From the NCBI GenBank assembly GCA_944325445.1, contig CALVAG010000001.1, positions 119,652-183,651 of the forward strand: 64,000 bases of DNA, read 5' to 3'. A program made the translations under genes and the position numbers. This stretch comes from an uncultured Bacteroidales bacterium (GTDB taxonomy: Bacteria; Bacteroidota; Bacteroidia; Bacteroidales; UBA932). Each line of letters starts with the position of its first letter. Within the stretch, counting starts at the first letter, position 1. Under the pieces are notes generated by a model that searched no databases, was not told the origin of the DNA, and was given only the letters and a program-made list of their open reading frames with translations. Positions 8,080-16,829 of this stretch are shown here, in pieces.

Positions 8080-9881
8080 TGCACAGAGAGTGCGCTCTGA
8101 ACGGTTTGAGGAAATCCCTTGCAGACAGAGGTCTGCATGCGATGATTATTCCCACCAATGACCCTCATTTCGGAGAGTATACCCAGCCGCATTACAAAGT
8201 CAGGGAGTGGTTGAGCGGATTTACAGGGTCGGCAGGTACATTGGCCGTAACCGAGAAGAGTGCGGCCTTATGGACAGATTCAAGATATTTTATTCAGGCT
8301 GAAGAGCAGCTCAAAGGGAGCGGGATACGCCTTATGAGGAGCGGAATGCCCTATACGCCTTCCATTACGGAGTGGATTAAGAGCGAATATCCTCAAGGAG
8401 CCCGCATTGCGGTTGACGGAAAACTTTTCTCATTGGAGGAGTATGGAAAACTTGAATCGGAGCTGAAACCGTATTGCAGCCTGGTTGCCATAGAGGATCC
8501 GTTCGATAAAATCTGGAGTGACCGTCCCAAACTTGATTTTAATCCTATAAAGGCGCTTTCTCATACTGATTGCGGCGAAAGCACTGCAGATAAATTCAGA
8601 AGATTCAAATCCCTGCTCAATCTCGAAGATGGGGAGAGATTTGTCTATTATTTGTCTGCCTGCGATGATATTGCATGGTTCTGCAATATCAGGGGAACGG
8701 ATATAGAATACAATCCCTTGCCGCTGTCATACCTTCTTATAACGAATTCGGCATCTCATCTGTTTGCAGACCCAGACGCTCTGGACGATGATCTGTCTCG
8801 GTATTTGGCCGGGCAGGGGGTAGAGGTGCATGCCTATTCTTCAATCGAGTCTGTTCTTGCCTCCTTGTCGGATGATATGACACGTGTCTATTATGCCAAG
8901 GGAATTTCCGTAGCGCACTATAATATTCTTCATACATCGGGTTCCAAAGAGGCGGAGGACAAGTCCGTCGGAGGTATTGTCGCCAATATGAAGGCTGTAA
9001 AGAATAATTGGGAACTCGAAGGGTTCAGGAGGGCATTCTTATATGACGGCGTTGCATGGTGCAGAGTCCTCTCCAGAATCTCTGAATCCCTCGCTTCCGG
9101 AGTCAGGCTTTCCGAATATGGGGTAAAATCTCTTTTTATACGGCTGCGTAGCGAAAACGAAGAGTATGCCGGAGAAAGTTTCGAGCCTATAGTGGCCTTC
9201 GGTAAAAACGGGGCGTTGCCGCATTATAGCGTATCTGCCGAAAATGATACATTGATTGCCGGCGGAGGTTTTTTATTGATGGATACCGGAGCGCATTATT
9301 CTTTCGGAGGTACTACCGATACCACCAGAACCATACCTGTCGGAATCCTGAATGATGAGCAGAAAAAGTTTTATACCCTTGTTTTAAAAGGAATGATCAA
9401 TCTCTCCGCTGCGCGTTTTCCTGCGGGTACCAGAGGCTCCTCTCTGGATATTCTGGCAAGAGGATTTCTCTATAACGAGGGTGTAATGTATTATCATGGG
9501 ACAAGCCATGGAATAGGCCATTATCTTTGTGTGCACGAAGGACCTCAAAGTATAAGAAGAGAGGAGAACCCGGTTACGTTAAAACCAGGAATGGTCATTT
9601 CCAATGAACCGGCAATCTATTTCGAAGGCGAATATGGAATAAGGATAGAGAATGTCTTGGCTGTAAAATTTGTAGAAACGGGGAAATTCGGAGATTTCTA
9701 CGGATTCGAGACTTTTACGCTGGTACCTCTCTCCACTGCCGCAATTAAAAAGGAGTTGCTTTCCGAGGCCGAAGTGAGGTGGATAGACGGTTATAATTCC
9801 ACGGTATTCAAAAAAATCTCTCCCCTGCTCGATGCGCGGGAGAGAGAATGGCTCAGAAAGGAGACTCTTCCTATTGGTTAA
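8079..9881 (+). CDS. Xaa-Pro aminopeptidase, family M24 (three-domain aminopeptidase P)
   Basis: A metallopeptidase expected to remove N-terminal residues that precede proline. Two creatinase-like N-terminal domains (about 1-310) precede the pita-bread catalytic domain. The metal ligands are visible: Asp in DTGAHY, Asp in TTDTTRT, His in GIGHYLC, Glu in NEPAIYF and Glu in GIRIENVL. The length of 600 fits the long cytosolic type (like human XPNPEP1) rather than the ~440-residue PepP. There is no signal peptide. The 3' end contains the likely terminator of the opposing operon, and the stop interlocks with the stop of the next gene on the other strand. Confidence 0.9.
   Translation: MHRECALNGLRKSLADRGLHAMIIPTNDPHFGEYTQPHYKVREWLSGFTGSAGTLAVTEKSAALWTDSRYFIQAEEQLKGSGIRLMRSGMPYTPSITEWIKSEYPQGARIAVDGKLFSLEEYGKLESELKPYCSLVAIEDPFDKIWSDRPKLDFNPIKALSHTDCGESTADKFRRFKSLLNLEDGERFVYYLSACDDIAWFCNIRGTDIEYNPLPLSYLLITNSASHLFADPDALDDDLSRYLAGQGVEVHAYSSIESVLASLSDDMTRVYYAKGISVAHYNILHTSGSKEAEDKSVGGIVANMKAVKNNWELEGFRRAFLYDGVAWCRVLSRISESLASGVRLSEYGVKSLFIRLRSENEEYAGESFEPIVAFGKNGALPHYSVSAENDTLIAGGGFLLMDTGAHYSFGGTTDTTRTIPVGILNDEQKKFYTLVLKGMINLSAARFPAGTRGSSLDILARGFLYNEGVMYYHGTSHGIGHYLCVHEGPQSIRREENPVTLKPGMVISNEPAIYFEGEYGIRIENVLAVKFVETGKFGDFYGFETFTLVPLSTAAIKKELLSEAEVRWIDGYNSTVFKKISPLLDAREREWLRKETLPIG
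9810..9845 (-). terminator. Terminator of the minus-strand LysM operon, inside the M24 gene
   Basis: Read on the minus strand, the stem TCTCTCCC (minus, 9845-9838) pairs with GGGAGAGA (9824-9817), and a run of seven T (A at 9810-9816 on the plus strand) follows. It sits about 33 bases past the stop at 9878. Confidence 0.65.
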
Positions 9882-11608
9882 TTACTCTCTTCTTGCTCTA
9901 TCGGAATCTCCGAAATGGTGTAGTCGCTGTTGTAGACTATATTTTTGGTGGCAATATTTTTGAATCCCCCTCCGGGAATCTTCCGGAAATCGAATGCCGT
10001 CTGAAGCAGACTCTCTGTCGGCAGGCTTTCCATATCTGTCAATGACATGCCGTATTGCGAGAGCAACCCGACAAAATAGATTGTCAGGTCATATCCCTGA
10101 AAGGAGTACGGCGTGGGTTCCACATTGAAAAGCGCCCGATATCTGAATAGAAAACTCTTGACCTGCTCTCTTTGGTAATCTATATAGAAGGGGAGCGAAA
10201 GATGCAGATTCATTTTGTGGAAGTCCTCCGCCTCTATCGTTTCAAAACTTCTCCATTTGGAGAGACCAATAAGGGTTATATCTCTCTTCAGATTCATACA
10301 TAGATGCAGGTTTCTTACAACATCATTGACGAAGGCTTCATTATTGGATGCAACAAAGACAACATGTCTTTTCAGCGTATCCATCATTGTTATCATTTTT
10401 TCATTGATTGTTCTGCCTTCCAATATGTTATAAGATAATTCAGAATGTCTCGCATTTGCGGAATCCAGAAATTCCCTTGCCTCTTTTACGGCATCGCTGG
10501 CCTCGTATCCTTTTTGATATACAAGCATTATATCGGTTTGCGGGTCATTGCAATAATTCTGCAGCAACTCTACGGAGTTCTTGATCTGTTCATTGTTTCC
10601 TGCCGGAGCCTGGATGTAGTATCTGTTCCCGTTTAAATAATGTTCCGCGTTCTGGTCCATGGGAGAAACAAGCGGAATTCCGAGCCTTTGTGCATAATCT
10701 GCAGCCTCCTTTAACGCAGAGGAGAGGACCGGGCCTATGACCAGCTGGTTTTTATCGAACCCGCTGGAGAGAAATATGTCTCCTACAGTATTGTATCTGT
10801 TTTGGTCATATACGTTTACGGTAATGTTTATGCCCTTTTCCCTTAAATCTGATGCCGCAACAAGGGCTCCGGTATAAAAATCGAAATACTGGCTGTTATA
10901 TCCCTTTCCGGAAGAGGGTGCGGTGAGCGGCAGTATAAGCGCTATTTCCACATCTTTTTTCCCATAATGGCGTACGGGTTTTTCTCTCTCTTCTTTTTCC
11001 GGAACGGCGGATGAGGCGGATTCTGCCGAATCCTGTGCGGGAAAGAGCAGCTGCCCGTGCGGCTCTTCTTTTTCCGAAGGCTTTGTTCCGGCCTGATTCA
11101 ACGTTTCCGTTTTATTCGCATTGCTTTTCCATACCGGTATAAGCAATACCTGTCTTTTGGTCAAACGGGGGCTTTCGAGGTTATTGTATTCCATTATATC
11201 CTCTTTAGAGACATTGTACCTTGCGGCGATGTCTTCAATTTCCTCATACCATTTGACGCTATGGCGTTTGGGCTTCTGCCTCTTTGAATTGCTTTTTGCT
11301 GTTGCGGATTTATCGGCAGCGCTCTTCTCCGACACGCTCTTATTGTTGTCTTTTGCCGGAATATACAATACCTCACCGGCCTTCAACCCGCTCATGGCAT
11401 TTTCATTGTTCTCTACGATTTCCTCTATGGTTACATTATATGCCTTGCTGAGCGAATAGAGTGTCTCCCCCTTTTTTATATTGTGTAGATAATATACGCC
11501 GCCCCTGCCGCTGACCTTAACCTTTTCGGCGGATACCGTGATGGCTGTCTGCGCAAAGGTCTGCAAAGAGAGAAAGAGAAGAAGCGCTAATGTGGAGAAT
11601 ATTTTCAT
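9878..11608 (-). CDS. LysM-repeat protein with a type 1 periplasmic-binding domain
   Basis: An exported protein of 576 residues. A signal peptide (about 1-19, ending LQTFAQ) leads to two LysM peptidoglycan-binding modules at about 40-84 ([16 protein letters not shown]) and 112-157 ([18 protein letters not shown]). A low-complexity linker rich in Ser, Glu and Lys follows. From about 215 to 570 it resembles a type 1 periplasmic-binding fold ([34 protein letters not shown]), as in amino-acid receptor proteins. A comparable layout occurs in LpoA-type and Bacteroidota LysM proteins, so a cell-wall-tethered sensor or synthase regulator is possible, but this is inference. It overlaps purC by four bases (ATGA). 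Confidence 0.8.
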   Translation of the reverse strand: MKIFSTLALLLFLSLQTFAQTAITVSAEKVKVSGRGGVYYLHNIKKGETLYSLSKAYNVTIEEIVENNENAMSGLKAGEVLYIPAKDNNKSVSEKSAADKSATAKSNSKRQKPKRHSVKWYEEIEDIAARYNVSKEDIMEYNNLESPRLTKRQVLLIPVWKSNANKTETLNQAGTKPSEKEEPHGQLLFPAQDSAESASSAVPEKEEREKPVRHYGKKDVEIALILPLTAPSSGKGYNSQYFDFYTGALVAASDLREKGINITVNVYDQNRYNTVGDIFLSSGFDKNQLVIGPVLSSALKEAADYAQRLGIPLVSPMDQNAEHYLNGNRYYIQAPAGNNEQIKNSVELLQNYCNDPQTDIMLVYQKGYEASDAVKEAREFLDSANARHSELSYNILEGRTINEKMITMMDTLKRHVVFVASNNEAFVNDVVRNLHLCMNLKRDITLIGLSKWRSFETIEAEDFHKMNLHLSLPFYIDYQREQVKSFLFRYRALFNVEPTPYSFQGYDLTIYFVGLLSQYGMSLTDMESLPTESLLQTAFDFRKIPGGGFKNIATKNIVYNSDYTISEIPIEQEESN

Positions 11609-12555
11609 AGGCGTGACAGCATGTTTCTTACATTGGTTTCTATTCTCTCATATACATTGTCGGTGTAATCCGCCTTTTCGAACCTTGTGCCTGTAATATG
11701 TTCGTAGAGTTCTATATATCTGTCAGATATACTTTGTATTATCTCATCTGTCATTTCCGGCAGGACTTCGCCTTTTCTGCCGCTGAAGTTGTTTGCCATG
11801 AGCCATTCTCTCACGAATTCTTTGGAGAGCTGCCTTTGAGGTTCTCCCTTATCGAATCTCTCCTGATATCCGTCGCTATAGAAGTAGCGGCTGCTGTCGG
11901 GCGTATGGATTTCATCTATCAGGTATATTTCACCATCTTTGAGGCCGAATTCATATTTTGTATCTACCAGAATCAATCCTCTCTTTGCGGCTATTTCGCA
12001 TCCTCTTTGATACAGGGCGAGGGTTATCTTTTCAAGTTCATTGTATATATCCTCTTTTATAATGCCTCTTTCCAGTATCTCTTCCTTTGAGATGTCCTGG
12101 TCATGACTTCCGATTTCCGCTTTCGTGGTAGGGGTAATGATCGGATGGTCGAATTTCTGGTGTTCGCGCATTCCGTCCGGGATACTGATTCCGCATATTT
12201 CGTGTTGTCCGCTTTTATATGTTCTCCATGAACTTCCCGTAAGATATCCCCTTACTATCATTTCGACAGGAAGGGACTCGCATTTGTAGCCTACAGTCAC
12301 CATCGGGTCCGGAGAGGCAATTTTCCAGTTCTTTACTATATCAGATGTGTCATCCAAAAATTTAGAGGCAATCTGGTTCAATACTTGCCCTTTGTAGGGA
12401 ATGCCTTTCGGCAATACCACATCGAATGCCGAAATTCTGTCTGTTGCGACCATTACGAGATATTTGTCATCGATTGTGTAAACATCTCTTACCTTTCCCA
12501 CATATTTGGAGGTCTGTTTTGGGAAATCGAATTCTGTGCGTGTTATTGATTTCAT
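11605..12555 (-). CDS. purC: Phosphoribosylaminoimidazole-succinocarboxamide synthase
   Basis: SAICAR synthase, an ATP-dependent step of purine synthesis. The N-terminal GKVRDVY and [13 protein letters not shown] motifs are diagnostic, and [13 protein letters not shown] carries substrate contacts. At 316 residues it belongs to the longer form of the enzyme, not the ~240-residue bacterial form, as is usual in Bacteroidota. It lies 22 bases after the glycosyltransferase gene and shares an ATGA overlap with the LysM gene, so an envelope gene pair flanks a purine gene in one minus-strand operon. Confidence 0.95.
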   Translation of the reverse strand: MKSITRTEFDFPKQTSKYVGKVRDVYTIDDKYLVMVATDRISAFDVVLPKGIPYKGQVLNQIASKFLDDTSDIVKNWKIASPDPMVTVGYKCESLPVEMIVRGYLTGSSWRTYKSGQHEICGISIPDGMREHQKFDHPIITPTTKAEIGSHDQDISKEEILERGIIKEDIYNELEKITLALYQRGCEIAAKRGLILVDTKYEFGLKDGEIYLIDEIHTPDSSRYFYSDGYQERFDKGEPQRQLSKEFVREWLMANNFSGRKGEVLPEMTDEIIQSISDRYIELYEHITGTRFEKADYTDNVYERIETNVRNMLSRL

Positions 12556-12577
12556 CTGATTTAGTTTTTATCTATTC

Positions 12578-13696
12578 TTATATCGATTCTGCGAAGTCTA
12601 TAAGTTTATTGCAAAAATTACTCCAACTCAACCGCTCCTTCTCCCTTTTTATGCTCTCTTTGAATTTTTCTTTTTTATCCGTTTCGAAAAAGTTTTCTAT
12701 GGCATTTTTTATCGCATCGCCGCTTATCTCGTCTACCACTATTCCCGTCCCCCTGCCTTCGAACATCTCCTTTAATCCGCCTACGTCGGTTGTTATCATA
12801 GGGACTTCGTAATATGTAGCGATAGATCCTATACCGCTTTGAGTGGCAGATCTGTATGGAAGGACGCATACGTCGGCTGCGGAAAAAAAGAGCGATACCC
12901 GATTATCGGGAATATATTCGGTTTTAAGGATGATATTCTCTTTCAAAGGCGATTGCTCTATAAGCTTTTGATATTTGTCGAAACTGCCATACGGTTCGCC
13001 TGCAATTATAAGATTATACGAATCGTCAAGTTTGGAGAATGCCTCTATTAAAATGTCCAATCCCTTGTATGCCCTTATGAGACCGAAAAAGAGAATGTTT
13101 TTTCTGCCGGATGGAATCCCCAGCGCCCGTTCCGACTCCGCCCTGCCATATTTCTCTCCAAAATGCGAGTAGAGAGGATGCGGGGTGTTCAGATATTTCG
13201 CATCAGGTACGAATTTGAGAAGATCATCCCTCACTGCATCGCACAAAACGATATAGCCGTCTTGTCCCTTGAGAAAATATTTTGTGAGCGGAGTGTCGAA
13301 AAAGTGGGTTTCGTGCGGGATTACGTTATCGAGGATGGAGATTACTTTACACTCTTTCTCCATGTGCTTTGCAATATAGCCGAGCGAAGGCGCAAAGTAG
13401 CTGTTCCAGTAGCGGAGCAGCAGCAGATCAGGTTTCCACGCCCTTATTTTTCTTGCAGCGGAGAGATATGAAAACGGATTTGCCGTATCCAATAAAGCTT
13501 CTGACTCTATCGGTACGGCATTATCCTCGGCTGTTACATACTGTGTTTTTCCCGGGAAGAGGATTGACGGATATTGTCTTTTAAAATTGAAAGCCTTTAC
13601 CGTGTGGCTTTTCGACAACTCGCCGTATATGCAGGCGTTGAATTGGGAAATGCCGCCTCTGTATGGGTAAAAACATGATAGTATGGCAATTTTCAA
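12578..13696 (-). CDS. Glycosyltransferase family 4
   Basis: A 372-residue GT-B glycosyltransferase. The N-terminal domain opens with a typical acceptor-side strand and glycine loop (ILSCFYPYRGGISQF). The C-terminal nucleotide-sugar domain has the linking segment KNILFFGLIRAYKGLDILIEAF and the donor-binding region ADVCVLPYRSATQSGIG followed by VPMITTDVGGLKEMF. The donor sugar and acceptor cannot be read from sequence. There is no membrane segment. It sits 4 bases after the Skp-like lipoprotein gene; no other polysaccharide genes are near, so it is not part of a capsule locus here. Confidence 0.85.
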   Translation of the reverse strand: MKIAILSCFYPYRGGISQFNACIYGELSKSHTVKAFNFKRQYPSILFPGKTQYVTAEDNAVPIESEALLDTANPFSYLSAARKIRAWKPDLLLLRYWNSYFAPSLGYIAKHMEKECKVISILDNVIPHETHFFDTPLTKYFLKGQDGYIVLCDAVRDDLLKFVPDAKYLNTPHPLYSHFGEKYGRAESERALGIPSGRKNILFFGLIRAYKGLDILIEAFSKLDDSYNLIIAGEPYGSFDKYQKLIEQSPLKENIILKTEYIPDNRVSLFFSAADVCVLPYRSATQSGIGSIATYYEVPMITTDVGGLKEMFEGRGTGIVVDEISGDAIKNAIENFFETDKKEKFKESIKREKERLSWSNFCNKLIDFAESI

Positions 13697-13700
13697 TTCG

Positions 13701-14300
13701 TTATTTTTTTGAATTTATATATTCTTCGTTCAATCCCTTAAGTACGTCCTGAGTTATATCCAACGACGGATTGCCGATTATAACGGTATTGGTGACGCCG
13801 GATGTAGTAAGTATGAGAGAATATTTGTGAGTCTCATTGTAAGAGTTGAGGTATGTCTGGATGGCATCCATAACCCTTCTCATCATGACAGCCTCCTCTT
13901 CCTGCATCTCCATCTGTTTTTGCTGTGTCAATTCCTGCAGCTCTCTCTGGCGTTGGAGAATACTTTGCTGCTGGTCTTCTGCCTGTGAGCGGGTCAGCAG
14001 TCCTTTATTGAGTTTGTTCTGAAAATCCGTGGCACTCTTTTCCCATGCGTTGCCCTTTTTTGTCAAATCATCCTGAATCGTCTGCAACTTGGTTTCAAGT
14101 TCGGATTTGAGGTCATTGAACATGTCATAATAGTTGATCAATGAATCCATCTGGATATAGACAATGCTTCCTGCAGGTGCTGCTGCCTCATTTAATGTCT
14201 GGACGGTATTGCTCCCGTTACTCTCCTGTGCAGAATTGCAGGATATTAAAAGTACTGCCGAACTTAAAAGAACAGCAAGGGTAGATAGTGTTTTTTTCAT
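13701..14300 (-). CDS. Skp/OmpH-like lipoprotein
   Basis: A 199-residue exported lipoprotein with lipobox LLISC and Cys21. The body resembles the OmpH/Skp periplasmic chaperone: an N-terminal strand (GSIVYIQMDSL), a long Gln-, Glu- and Lys-rich helical hairpin (about 70-150), and a C-terminal strand segment (YSLILTTSGVTNTVIIGN). Classical Skp is soluble; here a lipid anchor is predicted. It has its own -7 element after pdxJ. Two soluble Skp-like genes lie at 19346 and 19896. A role in carrying outer-membrane proteins is inferred from the family. Confidence 0.8.
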   Translation of the reverse strand: MKKTLSTLAVLLSSAVLLISCNSAQESNGSNTVQTLNEAAAPAGSIVYIQMDSLINYYDMFNDLKSELETKLQTIQDDLTKKGNAWEKSATDFQNKLNKGLLTRSQAEDQQQSILQRQRELQELTQQKQMEMQEEEAVMMRRVMDAIQTYLNSYNETHKYSLILTTSGVTNTVIIGNPSLDITQDVLKGLNEEYINSKK

Positions 14301-14345
14301 ATTTTTAGATTTAAAATATTAAATGTTTTACAAGTGAATATTATG

Positions 14346-14353
14346 CAAATATA
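14346..14353 (-). promoter_or_regulatory. Promoter -7 element of the Skp-like lipoprotein operon
   Basis: TATATTTG on the minus strand fits the TAnnTTTG consensus. It lies between the pdxJ stop and the lipoprotein start, 45 bases before the ATG. No clear -33 was seen. Confidence 0.5.
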
Positions 14354-14354
14354 A

Positions 14355-15074
14355 TTAAAAATCGCTTAATTCCCTAAGATAGGCCGCAATCGTATTTTCG
14401 AGTCCCATATAGAGGGCGTCGCATATCAATGCGTGGCCTATCGAGACTTCCAGCAATCCGGGAATGGTATTTTTGAAGTACTTGAGATTGTCCAGGTTAA
14501 GGTCATGCCCCGCATTGAGTCCCAGACCGCAGCTCAAAGCCTCTTCTGCAGCCTTGAAATAGGGCTCTATGGCCTTTTCTCTGTCTGTACCGTATTCGCG
14601 CGCATACATTTCCGTATAAAGTTCGACTCTGTCGCAACCTGTATCGGCTGCATGTTTGACCATCTCTACATCGGGATCTACAAATATTGAAACCCTTATT
14701 CCGGAATCCTTGAATGTCTTGCAGATTTGTTGCAGATATCTTTTGTTTTTCACAGTATTCCATCCGGCATTAGAGGTAATCGCATCCGGAGCATCGGGTA
14801 CGAGCGTTACCTGCGCCGGCTTGACCTGGAGCACGAGTCTTGTGAATGAGTCGATAGGATTGCCTTCTATATTGAATTCTGTCGTAAGGAGCGGCTTTAA
14901 CGCCAGTACATCGGAGTACCTTATGTGGCGTTCGTCGGGGCGGGGATGGACGGTTATGCCCTGTGCCCCGAATCTCTCGCAGTCGGCAGCGCTTTTCAGT
15001 ACATCCGGCATATTGCCTCCCCTTGCGTTGCGCAGTGTTGCAATTTTATTGATATTTACGCTTAATTTTGTCAT
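14355..15074 (-). CDS. pdxJ: Pyridoxine 5'-phosphate synthase
   Basis: Condenses 1-deoxyxylulose 5-phosphate with 3-amino-2-oxopropyl phosphate to give pyridoxine 5'-phosphate. The protein is a single TIM barrel of 239 residues from the ATG at 15074: [20 protein letters not shown] is the standard N-terminus. An upstream in-frame ATG at 15158 would add 28 residues unlike the family and would span the promoter, so I reject it. Conserved segments are [21 protein letters not shown] and GLNAGHDLN. The DXP precursor is made by dxs at 34163 in the same window. Confidence 0.95.
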   Translation of the reverse strand: MTKLSVNINKIATLRNARGGNMPDVLKSAADCERFGAQGITVHPRPDERHIRYSDVLALKPLLTTEFNIEGNPIDSFTRLVLQVKPAQVTLVPDAPDAITSNAGWNTVKNKRYLQQICKTFKDSGIRVSIFVDPDVEMVKHAADTGCDRVELYTEMYAREYGTDREKAIEPYFKAAEEALSCGLGLNAGHDLNLDNLKYFKNTIPGLLEVSIGHALICDALYMGLENTIAAYLRELSDF

Positions 15075-15118
15075 TTTTAAAGAATATGGGTTCTTTTTCT
15101 TTGAGATGATTGCATAGG

Positions 15119-15126
15119 CAAAAATA
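15119..15126 (-). promoter_or_regulatory. Promoter -7 element of pdxJ
   Basis: TATTTTTG on the minus strand, about 45 bases before the pdxJ ATG at 15074, fits TAnnTTTG. The divergent pdxJ-nadK gap is AT-rich and no clear nadK promoter was identified. Confidence 0.45.
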
Positions 15127-15176
15127 TGTATATTTTGCCAAAATTGTATATATTGCATTAAATTTTCTTACGCGAT

Positions 15177-16070
15177 ATGAAGGTTGCACTTTTCGGGCGC
15201 GGCGCCCAGATTTTCAATAATGAAAAATTGCAATTGCTGACAGAGAGCCTGAAAACGGTTGAAGGGTTGGAGATATGCTGCTATACTCCGCTCTTCGATT
15301 ATTTTTATCGGGCACTTGGCGGCCGGTGCAGGATTACCTCGTTTTCTGATTTCGATACGTTGCCTGGCGATACCTCGTTCCTGCTCTCCCTGGGGGGTGA
15401 CGGTACATTTCTGGAATCTCTTACTGTTGTCAGAGACAGCAATATACCTGTTGCAGGAATCAATTTCGGACGATTGGGATTTCTCACTACCGCATGTGTA
15501 GACAGTCAAAACAGCTGGCTGCATGATTTGCAGAGAGGAAGTTTCAGGATCGATGAAAGGACCTTGCTGCAGATAAGGTCTGAAAACAGTTCCGTGGTCC
15601 CGAAAGATTTTTATCCCGTGGCGCTCAATGAAATTACCGTGCAGCGCAGCAATCCGATAATGCTGGAGATAGAGATATCCGTAAACGGCGAGCCCTTGCC
15701 GCACTATATGGCGGACGGGATTCTGATAGGTTCCGCTACCGGATCTACCGCCTATTCGCTGAGTATAGGGGGACCGATCGTAACGCCTGATTCCAAGGTG
15801 CTGATAATAGCTCCAATAGCGCCGCATAACTTGAATGTGAGACCTATAATAGTGCCTGAGACATCGGTTGTCGAACTCTGTTACTCTACCCGTTCAGACA
15901 GGGCGTTGCTTACCGCCGACAATCGTTCGTTCTCCCTGCCGAAAAGGGAAAGACTTGTAATATCGAGAGCGGAGTATCGTTTGAGAAGCATCTCCATAAA
16001 TAATAATTTCATGCAGGCGTTGAGCCAAAAACTCCTGTGGGGTGAGGATAAAAGGAATATGCTCAGATAA
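15177..16070 (+). CDS. nadK: NAD kinase
   Basis: Phosphorylates NAD to NADP. The diagnostic GGDGT loop is at residues 73-77 (LLSLGGDGTFL), followed by NFGRLGFLT, NEITVQR and the C-terminal donor site DGILIGSATGSTAYSLS. At 297 residues it has the normal length. It is transcribed divergently from pdxJ and lies 40 bases before uppS, which has its own -7 element. Confidence 0.95.
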   Translation: MKVALFGRGAQIFNNEKLQLLTESLKTVEGLEICCYTPLFDYFYRALGGRCRITSFSDFDTLPGDTSFLLSLGGDGTFLESLTVVRDSNIPVAGINFGRLGFLTTACVDSQNSWLHDLQRGSFRIDERTLLQIRSENSSVVPKDFYPVALNEITVQRSNPIMLEIEISVNGEPLPHYMADGILIGSATGSTAYSLSIGGPIVTPDSKVLIIAPIAPHNLNVRPIIVPETSVVELCYSTRSDRALLTADNRSFSLPKRERLVISRAEYRLRSISINNNFMQALSQKLLWGEDKRNMLR

Positions 16071-16077
16071 AATTTAT

Positions 16078-16085
16078 TATATTTG
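16078..16085 (+). promoter_or_regulatory. Promoter -7 element of the uppS-bamA-skp operon
   Basis: TATATTTG followed by CAAAC lies 25 bases before the uppS ATG and fits TAnnTTTG. No good TTTG was seen 19-21 bases upstream. Confidence 0.5.
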
Positions 16086-16110
16086 CAAACTTTTGTGATT
16101 TTATCGGATT

Positions 16111-16806
16111 ATGGAGATGGCAGATAGGATACCCGAACACGTTACCATTATAATGGACGGAAATGGCAGGTGGGCGAAGCAACGTGGTGAGGAGCGGCTT
16201 TTCGGGCATAGCGAGGGGAAGGAGAGCGTGAGGGCCTGTGTCGAATATGCGGTCGAAAAGGGAATAAAATATTTGAGTCTGTTTGCCTTTTCCGAGGAGA
16301 ACTGGAATCGTCCGAGGGCCGAGGTCGAAGGGCTGATGCATCTGATGCTGAAGGCAATAATGGACGAGACCCCGCTTTTTCATAAAAATGGCATAAGGTT
16401 CAGGGTTATAGGAGATTTCGGCAAATTGTCCCGCGAGTTGAGGAACAGGATCGAGGAGTGTATGAGCATCACGGAAATGTATGAGCGGCTGAATCTCGTT
16501 ATTTTTTTGAGCTATAGCGGAAAATGGGATATAGTACAGGCCGTGAACAGGTTTATGAAAGAAAACCCGGGAAAGGAGATCGATTCTTGCGGTCTTGAAA
16601 AATATATGGCTACGGCAGGTATTCCTGATCCTGATTTGCTGATACGGACAAGCGGAGAGGAGAGACTCAGCAATTATATGCTTTGGCAGACGGCATATAC
16701 CGAGTTCTATTTTACCGATGTGCTTTGGCCCGATTTTCGCAAAACTGAATTCCAGCGTGCGTTGGATGCTTTTGCCAAAAGAGAACGCAGGTTCGGTAGA
16801 GTATAG
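16111..16806 (+). CDS. uppS: Isoprenyl transferase (undecaprenyl diphosphate synthase)
   Basis: Builds the C55 lipid carrier for peptidoglycan and surface glycans by adding isopentenyl units to farnesyl diphosphate. The catalytic Asp16 lies in IIMDGNGRWAKQRG. The segment DLLIRTSGEERLSNYMLWQ is the conserved C-terminal signature, and the chain ends in RRFGRV. The second motif reads SYSGKWDI where many homologues have SYGGR. At 231 residues it is slightly short. It is followed at 23 bases by bamA, a common arrangement for envelope biogenesis. Confidence 0.94.
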   Translation: MEMADRIPEHVTIIMDGNGRWAKQRGEERLFGHSEGKESVRACVEYAVEKGIKYLSLFAFSEENWNRPRAEVEGLMHLMLKAIMDETPLFHKNGIRFRVIGDFGKLSRELRNRIEECMSITEMYERLNLVIFLSYSGKWDIVQAVNRFMKENPGKEIDSCGLEKYMATAGIPDPDLLIRTSGEERLSNYMLWQTAYTEFYFTDVLWPDFRKTEFQRALDAFAKRERRFGRV

Positions 16807-16829
16807 TTAAATCTTAGATTATTAAACGA

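Noticed and set aside
15075..15158. A longer pdxJ start at 15158
   Set aside because: The added 28 residues are unlike the family and cover the likely promoter at 15119.
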